From: Megaustenia siamemsis
Taxonomy: Eukaryota; Mollusca; Gastropoda; Stylommatophora; Ariophantidae
Reading direction: 5' to 3'
DNA: 64,000 bases
Assembly (NCBI GenBank): GCA_032433765.1
Contig: JAVIAB010000051.1
Location: forward strand, 49,331,986 to 49,395,985
Part shown: piece after piece, positions 12,342 to 23,277 of the stretch
How the letters are laid out: each line of letters begins with the position of its first letter
Numbering within the stretch: position 1 is the stretch's first letter
Notes under the pieces: generated by a model
What the model was told of the DNA's origin: nothing
Databases searched by the model: none
Seen by the model: only the letters and a program-made list of their open reading frames with translations
Program-made: the position numbers and the translations under genes

Positions 12342-12996
12342 GAAAGTCACATTGATCGAGAAGGGGATACGAGCAAAGAAATTAGAATCAGACTGGCTAA
12401 AGCAGCAATGTCTTTCAGAAGCCTTGAAAAGTTGTGGAAATCAAAACTCATTAGCACAAACACAAAACTTAGGCTATTCAAATCAAATGTACTATCAACC
12501 CTTACGTATGCGTTTGAAAGCTGGAAAACAACAAGAGATATAGAAACAAAGTTGAACGCATTCGAAAATAAATGTCTAAGGAAAATACTTGGTATAGAAT
12601 GGAACGAATTCAAAACAAACGAGGAAATTAGAGAAATCGCCAATCAACCACTAATATCTTCAGTAATAAAGAAAAGACGATGGTCATACGTTGGACATGT
12701 GATGAGAAGAGATAATAATCGAATAGCAAAGCAAGCCCTCATATGGGAAACAACAGGTAAAAGAAAAAGAGGAAGACCCAGGGAGACACTGAGAAGAACA
12801 TTGATGAGAGAGGCAAGAGCAGCAGGAATCGGCTCCCTCAATGAGATAGAACTGCTTGCACAGAACAGAGACAGATGGCGAGATTTGATAAAATATCTTT
12901 AAAAGAAAACTGCTAGAACAAAAATTCATATAGGAGAAGGTGTATCTTGGTCTACGCCCTATGGGCCGGTTACGGCTCGAAAGGTCAATAGATAGA
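12342..12996 (+). mobile_element. L-GATA LINE 3' fragment, young copy
   Basis: An open frame from about 12345 to 12902 encodes the RT thumb and C-terminal tail: SHIDREGDTSKEIRIRLAKA, then FRSLEKLW, LRKILGIEW, YVGHVMRRDN and GKRKRGRPRETLRR. The coding part differs from the minus-strand copy at 33681-34541 by essentially one residue (F versus C near the LTYA motif) over the 164 residues they share. The 3' hairpin GCCG-gtta-CGGC is at 12965-12976, followed by a short AATAGATAGAA tail. The catalytic FADD motif lies upstream of the truncation point and is missing, so this copy cannot be active. Confidence 0.95.
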
Positions 12997-13313
12997 AGAA
13001 GCATGATAATATTGGTGGACATTTCAACTAAGAAAAGGAAAACAATACAATTCTGGTTAGAAAAGACGTATTAGTCTGGTAAGATAGATTTTTTAAAGGT
13101 GACATTTTGCACCACAAACAGCAGCTGTTCTTAATAAAGTCAATAAAACTATAACCTGGGGAAACAGAACAAACAAAGTCATGAGACAGATGCATTAGGC
13201 AATATGGTGCAAATCAATCTTCCAATAGATGAAAGAGGAAGAAGAAAGTGTAGAAATAAATCAAACAGGCCAAATAAATTTTAAGATACATGCATTTATA
13301 TATATTGGCCGTA
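12997..13313. other. Short unassigned gap
   Basis: About 300 bp between the L-GATA copy and SINE-C. I see nothing recognisable in it. Confidence 0.4.
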
Positions 13314-13578
13314 TGTTACCGGGGCCTCATTTTGAGGGAGGTAAAGAATAGTGACACTGTGACCTTCCAGGCATGTCGTAAGAAGCAACTAAGGAGGTTG
13401 ATCGATGGCTTGACAAGCTGTCATTGTAAAAAGTATTGTTATGGAAACAGCGCCATAGATTTTAGAGCAGTAATCTCTGCAATATGTGCCATTTTGGCAC
13501 GCAAGGTTTCTATTTTTGAGATTGTGGTTCTGCCCTATGTGCCGTCTTCGGCTCGAAAGGACAATAGATAGATAGATA
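13314..13578 (+). mobile_element. SINE-C, (GATA)n-tailed SINE
   Basis: A 265-bp element starting at the gttaccggggcctc motif. A core at about 13376-13395 resembles GTCGTAAGAGGCGACTAAGG. The 3' end GCCCTATGTGCCGtcttCGGCTCGAAAGG is followed by (GATA)n. That 3' end aligns with the L-GATA LINE terminus, including the 4-bp stem. Other copies are at 17033-17236 (+) and 22165-22427 (-). A 93-codon frame spans this copy and the minus copy, but the differences between them mostly change residues, so I do not treat it as a gene. Confidence 0.85.
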
Positions 13579-13599
13579 AATTTATATATATGGTATAAA

Positions 13600-13640
13600 T
13601 AAATTATTATATATTATATATATATATATATATATATTAC
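13600..13640. repeat. (AT)n microsatellite
   Basis: Alternating AT tract just downstream of the GATA tail of SINE-C, of the kind that grows from retroposon tails. Confidence 0.9.
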
Positions 13641-14944
13641 ATCAAGATTCCTGCATTAGGCACCTCAATGTGCAAAAAAAAAACATTAAAATTACATGCA
13701 GATACTAATTCCAAAGTGAGAGTATGAAATGTCATTATGTTGCAATACTTTAGAAAATACTTACAAATATATGAGTTAACATTATAAGAAAGTATCTGTG
13801 AATCGCTTATTCTGTCCTCTGTGTGCTCTATTTTCTCCCCTATGAGAAATCCATACTGAAAATGAAGAATTCAGTTTGTGAAAAGCTGCTGATTCATGAA
13901 GACATGCAAGAGTAAAAAGCTCAGTCTCTGACAAGGCCCTTACACAGAACAGGAACTAAATCTATGTCCTCTTGAGAGTGACAGGATCACACTACCTTGG
14001 AGGATGACATTCTCACTAAAGAGGTCATTACAAGCTTCATTTTAACATGAATTCCCAATCTTATTTATTTAGAGCCAACCAATAGCAATGGTTAACAAAT
14101 AAAATGTTTCCACTGATCTTCTGTGATATTTATATTCTCAGAGGTATTAAAATCTATTGGTTCTTTATTGCTTTAGTAAAACTTCTTTCAAATGTTCTTT
14201 TAAAGTTTTTTTTTTAATTTTTGTGGTCAGTGTTGTTTATTCACAATTCTGTAATACTTTTGTGTTCTGTTCCTCCTACTATAAAAAACTGGGCTGTGAT
14301 TAATACAGTTATAAAGATTTTTATAAATTTCACCTACATGAAAAGTATCATCGACAAAGATTGAGGATGAAATTGGAATGCCAATGCCACAATTAATAAT
14401 TCCAGATTTGCTTTAAACTCACTCCAACCAATTAGAATCACCATAGCTTTATTCCAGGAAACAAAATTATATTTTTCAAAACAAATCCAAAAACTTGTTA
14501 TGCAAAGCAATGAGAGTATCTAAAAATGTCCAATCAAAGCTGTTGACCTTTTCTAACGCATTGTGACCACATAATTCCTCTCCAAATGACCAAATATAGT
14601 AATAAAATACAGAAGAGGACACAATAAGGACTATTGGGATTAAAGGTAATAAAACTGAGACAGGTAAATTAGACATAAAAAAATTTAACAACATAATAAG
14701 CTAAGTACTAGAATACATAGAAATAAGAACTAAAAGACCAAAGAAAACCTGGAGACAGGATTAAACCAGATTACATGAAGAGAAAAATGTTAGATAACTG
14801 AAATCTCTTAGGCTAAGTCAAAGATGGCTCAGAATGGGCATCTTTTGAGATTAATTGCTGCAGCCCAATAGGAAATATATGGAGGTAATCACAAACATAA
14901 ACATCATGAGAACACTTCTAAATAAATGGAAAGGATAATATTAT
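13641..14944. other. No recognisable feature
   Basis: About 1.3 kb of AT-rich sequence. The short minus ORF at 14476-14694 is hydrophobic but carries no motif that I recognise. Confidence 0.4.
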
Positions 14945-15047
14945 TTGTCAGATGGGGATTTGAGTGGCCTATTGGTGAGATATTGGCCTCTGGACAAGAA
15001 AGTCCCAAGTTTGAATTCCTCCACAGCTGGTGGAAATTGTTTTCTTG
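14945..15047 (+). mobile_element. tRNA-like SINE head (uncertain)
   Basis: An A-box-like TGGCCTATTGG (about 14963-14973) and a B-box-like AGTTTGAATTCC (about 15008-15019) are about 45 bp apart, as in tRNA-derived SINE heads. The element abuts an L-H LINE 3' end in the opposite orientation at about 15048. The family is not assigned, and a chance match or an old tRNA pseudogene is possible. Confidence 0.4.
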
Positions 15048-15770
15048 AAATCCATGGTTTTTTCTGCCTTCAAGACTCATCCAGACTGGGATTCTGGATT
15101 CCCTTATGAAGTCTGCTGTCTGCTTCAAGGATATGAACACACTTTACAGCTTCTCTTCCAAGGTAGTGGATAGGTCACATCCACTTCAAGTCTGTGTACT
15201 GGGAGCAGTTTTGTAGAATGCGTTTTGTTGTCATATCTGCTAGGGTGCAGTAGCACAGATTGGTGGAGCCTATATTTAGTTTGGAGTAAATGACGTGCCT
15301 TATTCTGTTGTGACCAGTGCAACAATGAAGTGTGATAATGTGGTCCCTCCTTGAGAGTTGATAATATCCATCCCCCTCATTGTATTTTGGATGGTCTTGT
15401 TTCCATTTCGATTGGTATTGCCTTTAATGACAGATTTAATTTCTTCACAGCTAACTTCATATTCTTCTTGTGGTAGTCTCTGATTTCTTTGACCGGTTTA
15501 TCCACATGCTCATTTCCTTGCATACTGCAATGTGACGGTATCCACTGGATTACAACTCTCTCAAAACTACAACACAACTGCACTAGCATTATCCTCAGAG
15601 TATCTAGCTCACTATTTTTGAGGGTTTTCAGTACTGTTAGTACTGACAACACATCCATCAGTATCACCAGTTTCTTGTGTGTGTGTGACTTTTGTGTTGG
15701 ATTAATTAATGTTTTCTTCATGGCTTTACTCTCTCCCAGCCTCTGGATAGTGAAATCTAATGTATAGTTT
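15048..15770 (-). mobile_element. RNase H LINE fragment (L-H)
   Basis: The minus frame 15377-15721 contains an RNase H C-terminal half: MDVLSVLTVLKTLKN (helix following a catalytic Asp), then VIQWIPSHCSMQGNEHVDK, the WIPSHxxxxGNExxD signature. The next frame (15125-15325) has HWSQQNKARHLLQTKYRLHQ, like the post-RNase H domain of these LINEs. A TADFIRESRIP tail follows at about 15085-15125. The last part matches 20372-20440 at roughly 70% by eye, marking a common 3' end. Frameshifts separate the parts, so it is a pseudogene. Confidence 0.75.
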
Positions 15771-17032
15771 TCTCAAAACACAGTTAGTGCCATGTGAACT
15801 CTGCACATGTTAAAGAACCATAACAGAAGTTGAAAAGAAAGAAAACCAAACAGAGGATGCCCAAGCAAAATTGTTAGAAACAAATCTGCTCAAAAGATCA
15901 GACTCTCAACAATAAAATATGAGTACATCCAAAGTCAGAGGATATCTGCTTGTATATACACCTAGGACACTAAAGCGCCGAGGATACCAGTGTGTACTGG
16001 AAACAAAACATGTATTCATACAAAATTCAGTCCTTGAATAGGGACAGGGGCCATGTCAGAGTTTAAAAGCCGATGAACACAAAACAGTTTGTAAGGTAAC
16101 AAGCACAACTCAAAAGTATTAACTGCTCTCTGCTTCCACTCCTCTTTCATCCACCTACACAAACACCCCCCCCCCCCCTCTTCCCCACACACACACACAT
16201 ATAAAAAAATACAAATAAAAATTGGTACAAAAAAATTTTACAAAAAATGGTACAATGGCTAGCTAAGTAACTTCAAAGAAGTCAAACTAAGCTTCTAGCT
16301 AACTTAAATAGCAGTGAACAGCAGTTTTTTTTTAGTTTACTCTTATTCTTTTTCAGTAATTTGATCTAAAAAAAAATTTTTTTCAGATTTTGAGCTGCAT
16401 TTCTTCTTAGAGCTTCTTCATTTAGCTACACTTGAAACCAGCAATGGTCACAAATAGAATGATGCACTTGAAGTAATTACTAATTCTGCACAATTATTCA
16501 TGTAGTTTTGCTTCATATGGGTAATACAACTGCGGTCTTGTAAAATATGTATGGGAGTGTCCGAATGCTCCAGTTACAACAGTAATGTCTCAAAGACCCT
16601 TTTCGCAGGTAATTCCAAAAATACCCTAGCCATTGATTTATCAAGTATCTGGTCACTAACTTTTTGTCTCACAAGTTGCTGAACAAAGCTGAAAGTGTCC
16701 ATTTGGAAGTCAGGCTTTTAACTACTTCTTGGAAAATATAGCACTTGGCTTTGTTTCTATTTATACATCAAATTCAAATCTTGTGAATTTTCAACCTCAG
16801 AGAATTTTCTGTTTAGAAATAGACAAAATGGTTCTGAGTTGTAGCCATTGTTACTAATTATTGTTAAGGTTTTTATAAATTTTATGATAATTGCACTATA
16901 AGACCATTTTCATTGAGTACGCAAATATGAATATTTTGATTTATTGTGTATTTCTTCATAAATATGTGAAATTTCAAAGTGATCTTAACCTAATTTTTTT
17001 TTTGGGTAGCAATTTAAATTAAAATAATCTTA
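15771..17032. other. Non-coding, one poly-C/(CA) tract
   Basis: AT-rich. A C-run followed by a (CA)n tract lies at about 16164-16199. A short run of A/T homopolymers is at 16326-16385. No gene or repeat relationship seen. Confidence 0.4.
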
Positions 17033-17236
17033 TGTCGTAAGAGGCGACTAAGGAGGTTGATCGATGGCTTGACAAGCTGTCATTGTAAAAAGTATTGTTA
17101 TGGAAACAGAGCCATAAGTTTTGGAAGCGACGATCTCTGCAATAAGTGCCATTCTGGCACGCAAGGTTTCTGTTTTTGAGATTGTGGTTCTGCCCTATGT
17201 GCCGTCTTCGGCTCGAAAGGACGATAGATAGATAGA
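17033..17236 (+). mobile_element. SINE-C, 5'-truncated
   Basis: Begins inside the core (GTCGTAAGAGGCGACTAAGG at about 17034-17053) and runs to the GCCGtcttCGGC hairpin at about 17201-17212 and a GATA tail. It lacks the first 60-70 bp present at 13314. 5' truncation is typical of reverse-transcribed copies. Confidence 0.85.
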
Positions 17237-17523
17237 ATTTAAATTACCAGACCTCTCCAAATAGAAAACCACAACCTCATAATGGAGGCTTACATCAATT
17301 TTCAGCACCTTGAACAGCTTTGTGAATACGCATAACTGAACTGGTAGTGTCATTAACATAGCAAAGATCGAGTACAACAATATAGGTTACTTTGATTTAT
17401 TGTGCACTTTTTAAAAGTTGTATCAGATTTGAATGTGATCTCACGAGCATAAGTTGAGATTTTGAATTAAATGATGAAGTGCCATCTTCTATTTAAATAA
17501 CATTAAGTTATTGTTTGTCAATC

Positions 17524-17892
17524 TGCCAATCAACCACTAATATCTTCAGTAATCAAGAAAAGACGATGGTCATATGTTGGACATGTGATGAGGAGAGATA
17601 ATAACCGAATAACAAAGCAAGCTCTCATATGGGAACAACAGGTAAGAGGAAAAGAGACTGACCCAGAGAGACACTGAGAAGAACATTGATCAGAGAGACA
17701 AGAGCTGCAGGAATCAGTTCCCTCGAGATAGAGTTGCTTGCACAGAACAGAGACAAATGGCGAGATTTGATAAAAGATCTTTAGAGGATTTAAAACTGCT
17801 AAAATAAAATTTTAGATAAGAGAAAAGTATCTGGGTCTATGCCCTATGGGCCGGCTACGGCTCGAAAGGTCAATAGATAGATAGATAGATAT
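17524..17892 (+). mobile_element. L-GATA LINE 3' fragment, frame-broken
   Basis: Matches the last 370 bp of the 12342 copy, from NQPLISSVIKKRRWSYVGHV onward. It has small deletions, for example around 17635 and 17727, that break the frame. The terminal hairpin GCCG-gcta-CGGC is at 17850-17861, followed by (GATA)n to 17892. Confidence 0.9.
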
Positions 17893-18504
17893 TGTTTATT
17901 CTACATCAAAACCCTGTTGACCTAGATTGTTTTTGTTAGCAGAAAAGTTAATCTGCTGTTTTGATAACTGTCTTAAATATAACCATTCACTTAAAAATTC
18001 ATTATTTTTTGTTCATAACCGATACACACATATGAATAATGAGGCATCATAATATGATCATTAGATGAGTACTTTAAAGGGCTATCAATCTGAAACAAAA
18101 AAACCATCTTGAAAATTGAATCAAATAATACATTGAAGCCACACTGCCCTGTCATGTTCTAAGTTTGAAGATCTTAAAAATCTTCTTGGTTAGCTCATAA
18201 TCTGATCTTTTAATTTTTGTTTGAAATGTTTGATCAGCCCTTTACTCTAAGAGTATCCTTTCCTAATTTCTGTTAATTTTTCTCTGTTCTCTATTCTTTC
18301 ATTTTTGTTTTTTTTAATATGACCTGGTTGACTGGGTTGGTTGAACTGTTCTGTTTCTTCCTGTCCTAAGAATATAAGTCTGTCTGCCATCGTTTCATTT
18401 CAGCAATCATACAAGCAATAAAAGATGCTGCAGAGTTGAGTAGAAGTAAGTAGTAAGACTCACTGATCTACTCTTACCACTATATGATGATTTTATATAC
18501 AATA
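17893..18504. other. No recognisable feature
   Basis: About 600 bp of AT-rich sequence without visible genes or repeats. Confidence 0.4.
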
Positions 18505-19338
18505 TAGTTATACTTGACTTTTAATCTTCTTTCCTTCCTCATTTGCCTTTCAGCGTCGAGGGGAAATATAATTTGTGGTCTTTTGCTCTTCTGTTCGCTT
18601 CTGCTGCTGTTATGTTTCCTAGTGTTTCTAATATTCCGTCAATCCATCTTTTTCGTGGTCAACCCATGGTTCTGGTGTTCTTGCAACGCTTATTGAAGGC
18701 TCGTTGTGTTGTGTTTTGATCTTTCTGCCTTGTCAAGTGGCCAAACCATTTTATCTGTTGTTTCTTTTTATATTCTATGGCGGGAGCTATTCCTAGCTTT
18801 TTTCTCAGTTCTTCATTTCTGATCTTGTCTCTGAGGCTGTTTCCTGTCATTCGTCTAACACATTTCATCTTAGTAGAGGTTACTTTTCTTATTGTTCTTG
18901 CATTTAGGGTCTAAGACTGGCATTGGTAGCACAACGTTGGGATGAAGATTGTATTTATATTGCTCGTTTTGCCTCCAGAGTTATTTCCTTGTTAAACAAT
19001 AGTGGTGATAACTGTCCAATGATTTGACAAGCTTTGATGCATCTTGAGTCTATCTCTGCTGTTTGAGAATTGTCATTTGTCACTAAACTGCCTAGGTATT
19101 TGAATTCCTCTACCTGTTTTAGCTGCTTGCCTTCAAGAGTTATGTTAATGTTCTGTTTCTCTTTTGCGATATTCATGATTTCTGTTTTGTTGATGTTGAT
19201 TTTCATGTTGTATTTTGTGCATGTGCTGTTAAGTTTATTTAAGCGTTCTTGTAGGTCTTCTATTTTTCCATGTATGAGTGCCTGATCATCTGCAAATAAA
19301 AGCTCATTGATCTCCTGTCTCTGAAGGGTTGGCTAACT

Positions 19339-19419
<81 letters not shown>

Positions 19420-19560
19420 CCTGTATGTAATAAATAGTTGGGGGGGGGGGGATAGTACGCACCCCAGTTTTACACCTGATCTAACTTCGAAGTGGTCCTT
19501 GTAGACATGTAGCCTGCTGCTGTTCTGAACTGACTTTGATTGTGCAGCTGCTGTTACTGT
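18505..19560 (-). mobile_element. LINE fragment L-G, RT interrupted by an (AT)n tract
   Basis: Reading the minus strand from 19560: GVKLGCVLS (the GVxxGCxLS motif before the RT catalytic site, about 19453-19500). The frame is then broken by a G-run (19441-19452) and an (AT)n tract (19338-19416). After that comes LLFADDQALI with the FADD catalytic motif (about 19280-19310), then MKININKTEIMNIAKEK, YLGSLVTNDN, and in the next frame KWFGHLTRQKD. In intact LINEs a few dozen codons normally separate GCxLSP from FADD, and here that segment is replaced by the AT expansion. The 3' end near 18510 matches 56409-56635. Confidence 0.8.
19338..19416. repeat. (AT)n microsatellite inside an RT gene relic
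   Basis: About 40 uninterrupted AT units, followed at 19441 by a run of G. It lies between two coding blocks of the L-G reverse transcriptase. Confidence 0.95.
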
Positions 19561-20332
19561 TGCAGTTGTATTGTATACTTTTACTTTTAAATTAGGACTT
19601 TTAATAATAAAACTAAAAGTAAAATTCCCAGTTTAATAGGTGGAAGTGCTAAGAAAGTACGAAGAGTTAAGCTGCAAAATAAAAACTAACTCGGTAACAT
19701 TTCAAACAGTCAAATTGAGTTAGTCAGTCACTCAGTCTTAAAGTGAAAAAAAAGTGTAGTATAAAAGTATAATTTTTAGTGAACTCACCTGGTTACCGCT
19801 GTTGTTTAAATAACTAAATAATAATGATGACAGTGTTGCTCCATCCAAATACACCGACATGTTTGCTAACAGTTTAAGTTGTTAATAATTATTTATTATA
19901 ACAAACTAAGCTCTAACTCTAAGAGAAACACGACTTCGTGTTTATTATTGACTGCTATCATCCCTCCCCTTCCAGCCTTCCAGCAGACATTTTTCATCCT
20001 AACAAACATGTAGAGTTAGATCACAGTTCACAGACAGGGATGACGGATTGTTTCGTACAAATGTCATTAATTTCGATGCATCATCAACGTGTGCCGCTCA
20101 AACTAACCAATGCATCTCCACACATCTCTAACGCTCATTACTTACTAGCGCTGTTTTCTCTTCCTCTTGTTGACTATTTTAAATGCCCTTATTGTAAACA
20201 TCTTCATTTTCTCTCTCTATTTTTTTTCTCGCGGTATCTCTGTTCATTCTACGTTTTTGTTTTTGTTTTTCCCCCATAAATTTACTGGCGCTGTCAAGTA
20301 TATAGTAATTTGTGGTAATAATACGTAATATG

Positions 20333-20371
<39 letters not shown>
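19561..20371. other. Mostly unassigned; (CT)n at its right end
   Basis: No gene recognised. A 113-codon frame (19938-20279) has no identifiable domain. A perfect (CT)n microsatellite occupies 20338-20371. Confidence 0.5.
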
Positions 20372-20373
<2 letters not shown>

Positions 20374-20620
20374 GATCAGGACTCAATCAGAGTAGGATTC
20401 CAGACTCTCACATGAAGTCAGCTGTCAGGTTAAGTGTGTTGATCGCCCCCACAGACAGAACAACACATTTAGAGTCTGCCAGATCCACTCTGATTGAACA
20501 CCCGTTAAAACGTTGCACCGTGTTCTGCGCCAATAGCCCAGTGCATCCGATTTCAGCCAGCATTTTATTCAGGTTTGCTTTCCTTAGCCTTTGATTGTCC
20601 CCAATCTTCCTGCAAGGCAG
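20372..20620 (-). mobile_element. RNase H LINE 3' end (L-H)
   Basis: The minus-strand translation GLLAQNTVQRFNGCSIRVDL ... INTLNLTADFM resembles the post-RNase H cysteine/histidine domain and terminal TADF-x-E-S-G-I motif of L-H LINEs. The 3' UTR aligns with 15060-15125. It is degraded, with at least one stop in the terminal motif. Confidence 0.6.
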
Positions 20621-21026
20621 CAGATTGTCTTTTCTGTAGGGGGATTCTGCCCTTAGAATATGTAAATAAGAATTATTGTTTGTCTAATTATTTATGTTCG
20701 TGGTAGTATGCACTGTTTCGTGCCTGTTTTTATTTTTACTTTAAATTAAAATTGATTTTCAACACATCATCATTGTTTTCTTTGCTAGCTATAATATTAT
20801 CAACACACAGTGTATAAAAACACTCACTTTATTGTTATATATTTTAGCTAACTAATTTTCACATGTTATCTATTGTTATCCTCTGATATATAGCATATTT
20901 TTCTTTCGTTTCATCTTTTCATTTCTTATTCCTCTGTTTACTTCTCATTGATTTACCTAGTCCGCTCACCCTAGATGTAGTAGAGTTTATCTGTATTTCG
21001 TTGTCCGTTTGTGCTGCTATTGTTTT

Positions 21027-21057
21027 CTGAGAACGGCCACATGTAGGCCGAAACGTC
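21027..21057 (+). other. Hammerhead-like core, degenerate
   Basis: CTGAGAA, then an extra C, a GGCC/GGCC stem (21035-21038 with 21046-21049), GAAAC and GTC resemble the CUGANGA-stem II-GAAA-C-GUC order of hammerhead ribozymes, such as those carried by Penelope-like elements. One core base (A where a G is expected) and a bulged C make catalysis doubtful. No neighbouring Penelope coding sequence was recognised. Confidence 0.2.
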
Positions 21058-21187
21058 AGTATTTTGTGTTCCTTTTATGTAAAGCTGTCACCATACTTTG
21101 TAGGAGTGTAAGTTACACCCCACTACTTGCTCCTGCTAAGCATTACTGCAATTACTTGCCTCTTCCCCCTGTATATAACACATTTTT

Positions 21188-21266
21188 CCAGTTGTTACAA
21201 TATATTCCAGCTGTTCCCTTTTCATTACGCAGTCAAAAAATTATGATTGTTTCTTCCTAATATTGG
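21188..21266 (-). mobile_element. Small L-TGA LINE fragment
   Basis: Nearly colinear with 24538-24620: the complement encodes the segment before ...LEYIVTTGK. It is only about 80 bp, with no tail, so it is a broken remnant. Confidence 0.6.
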
Positions 21267-21770
21267 ACATTTTTTTTTAACTCGACGACTACTGCTTCTG
21301 GTTACCCCGTTTCCATGATCGCAGAGATAAGGAGTAAGATCTTGAATGGTTCAGGTTCGGTGATCCTGTCGAAAGGAGCCAGATATAAGTCGCAGATCAC
21401 TTTCAGCCCATGTGACGTCTGAAGTCTTAACTACTGGTAGATTTTCCTAGTTGCTAACCGCAAAATCACTGTCCAACCAAAAGCAATGATAACTTGGTGA
21501 TATTTTGCAGTCGAATCTCTTCTACAGCCACTCTTCCCAATAGGTATTGTATTACATGAAGATACCAGTTTAGCATGCATGTCACATTATTTAAAACTCA
21601 GCTTGTGGACTTTGTTCATCCTTTAAAAAATTGTCTAAAGTGAGTCGTCCAGTGGGAGTTGAACGTTAAACGATAACTTCATAAGAATATATATATAAGG
21701 GAATCATTATCCCCTAAATATATACCAGGACCCACAGGATTCACAGTGTATTATAACTCTCGATAACATT

Positions 21771-21910
21771 TCATGAGTCTCACACGTCGTGGCGACTGCT
21801 TTGACCAAGCAGCCTTTATCCCTCAGGTTCTATAGTGTGCGGCCCCCTTCCCCCTCCCGCTACATACATCATCAATGGTACTATGTGTCGTGAAGATAGT
21901 TTTTTTGTTA
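21771..21910. repeat. Dispersed repeat of about 135 bp, copy 1
   Basis: From tgagtctcacacgtcgtggc to gatagtttttttgtt the segment matches 36577-36722 in the same orientation. Differences concentrate in a C-rich middle, and both copies run into a T tract. On the minus strand it reads as an A-leading sequence with a weak A-box-like ttggtcaagcag, so an unclassified SINE fragment is possible. Confidence 0.6.
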
Positions 21911-22164
21911 AATAACATTTCTGTCCTTGTGTTTATTTTTTTTTTATCTGATGGACGGCGGTGGCTCAAAGTTTCATTTAGCTTAGGGCATTACGAAGCC
22001 TAAAATCGACTCTGCCGAGAAAAGCCTGTGTTACAAATGATACCAGAGAGCCCACTCAAGTCGATAATTTGAAGTGCTGGAACCAGACAAAGAAAGACAC
22101 AATCATGTTGAAATATGATGCACTGTGCTTCTTGCTTAACCTGTGCATGGTACTTCTCGTTATA

Positions 22165-22427
22165 AAGATTCTATCTATTGTCCTTTCGAGCCGAAGACGG
22201 CACATAGGGCAGAACCACAATTTCAAAAACAGAAACCTTGCGTGCTAAAGTGGCACATATTGCAGAGATCACTGCTCTAAAATATATGGCGCTGTTTCCA
22301 TAACAATACTTTTTACAAAGACAGCTTGTCAAGCCATCGATCAAGCTCCTTAGTCGCCTCTTACGACATGCCTGGAAGGTCACAGTGTCACTATTCTTGA
22401 CTTCCCTCATAATGAGGCCCCGGTAAC
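22165..22427 (-). mobile_element. SINE-C, full-length, reverse orientation
   Basis: Complement of the 13314-13578 element with about 10% difference by eye. It has the ctatctattgtcc tail complement at 22170, the hairpin at about 22191-22202, the core at about 22350-22369 and the 5' end ggccccggtaac near 22417-22427. Confidence 0.85.
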
Positions 22428-22786
22428 ACACAGGAATTATAAAGATTACCACTATACAAAATAACGCGAACTGCTACTCATATTATGGAGGAGAAATTAA
22501 AAAAAAAATAAAAAAATGAAATAATGACATTTAATAATGAAATTGAATTGAATGAATTGAAAATAATGAAATTTAATAATGAATGAAAAAATGAAAAAAA
22601 TTTCAATTTTCCCTCACATTCAGCTTTACTCAGCTTCGAAATTTTAGGCATTCATTTGCATTTCTTTGCCTTAACACCTTAACCCCTTACTCATATTATG
22701 GAGTTAGCAGTCAACACGAAAATAGAATCTCCTGCCTTGTTGGAGAGAATTCTTGTGGCCATCAGCAGTGCAAAACATGGACAATA
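22428..22786. other. AT-rich spacer with short imperfect AATGAA-type repetition
   Basis: At 22495-22610 aatgaa/aatttaataatg motifs repeat imperfectly. No coding or mobile-element signal. Confidence 0.4.
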
Positions 22787-23196
22787 TTTTTTTTTTCCGT
22801 TAGCCAGCTTTTACACCTGGCGAAGTCCCTGGAGCGTTAATCGTTTTCCTTGGCAGCCGTGTGCACATGGTCCCTCGCCGCACATGCGGATAACTCCGTC
22901 TTCGGAGATACTCATATTTATTTTTCCGTCGATAAGTAATTGACGTTTCAAACTGTGCCTCGTGGGCTGAGACCAGGAGTGGTTGCCGCTGCTGAGACCA
23001 GGAGTGGTTGCCGCTGCTGAGACCAGGAGTGGTTGCCGCTGCTGAGACCAGGAGTGGTTGCCGCTGCTGAGACCAGGAGTGGTTGCCGCAGAGCGAAATC
23101 ATAGATAAAAATCCCAACTGGTGCAGCTGGGATTTGAACTCTCAGCTTCTCTGTCTCGAGACCAGCGTCTTACCTCAAGACCAACCAGTCCCCATA
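22787..23196 (-). mobile_element. SINE-B, reverse orientation, with internal expansion
   Basis: Complement of the SINE-B at 10972-11296: poly-A complement at 22787-22797, the shared 3' body, and the tRNA-like head with B-box complement gggatttgaact (about 23127-23138). It is about 85-100 bp longer because a 25-bp internal unit has expanded to five copies (22966-23090). Confidence 0.9.
22966..23090. repeat. 25-bp minisatellite inside SINE-B, 5 copies
   Basis: Five consecutive 25-bp units of gctgagaccaggagtggttg plus ccgct lie within the SINE-B body. The sister copy at 11079-11100 has a single unit. The minus frame through this segment (22800-23117) is incidental. Confidence 0.95.
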
Positions 23197-23277
23197 CAAC
23201 AATGCAGAGATGTTACCAGCCATGTGATCATCAATCATTTTTTTTAACGTAGAAAAGATTGGTCACATAAAAAAGCC

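Noticed and set aside
13290..13571. 93-codon frame conserved between two SINE-C copies
   Set aside because: Differences between the copies mostly change residues and the frame ends in the GATA tail; neutral SINE divergence explains it.
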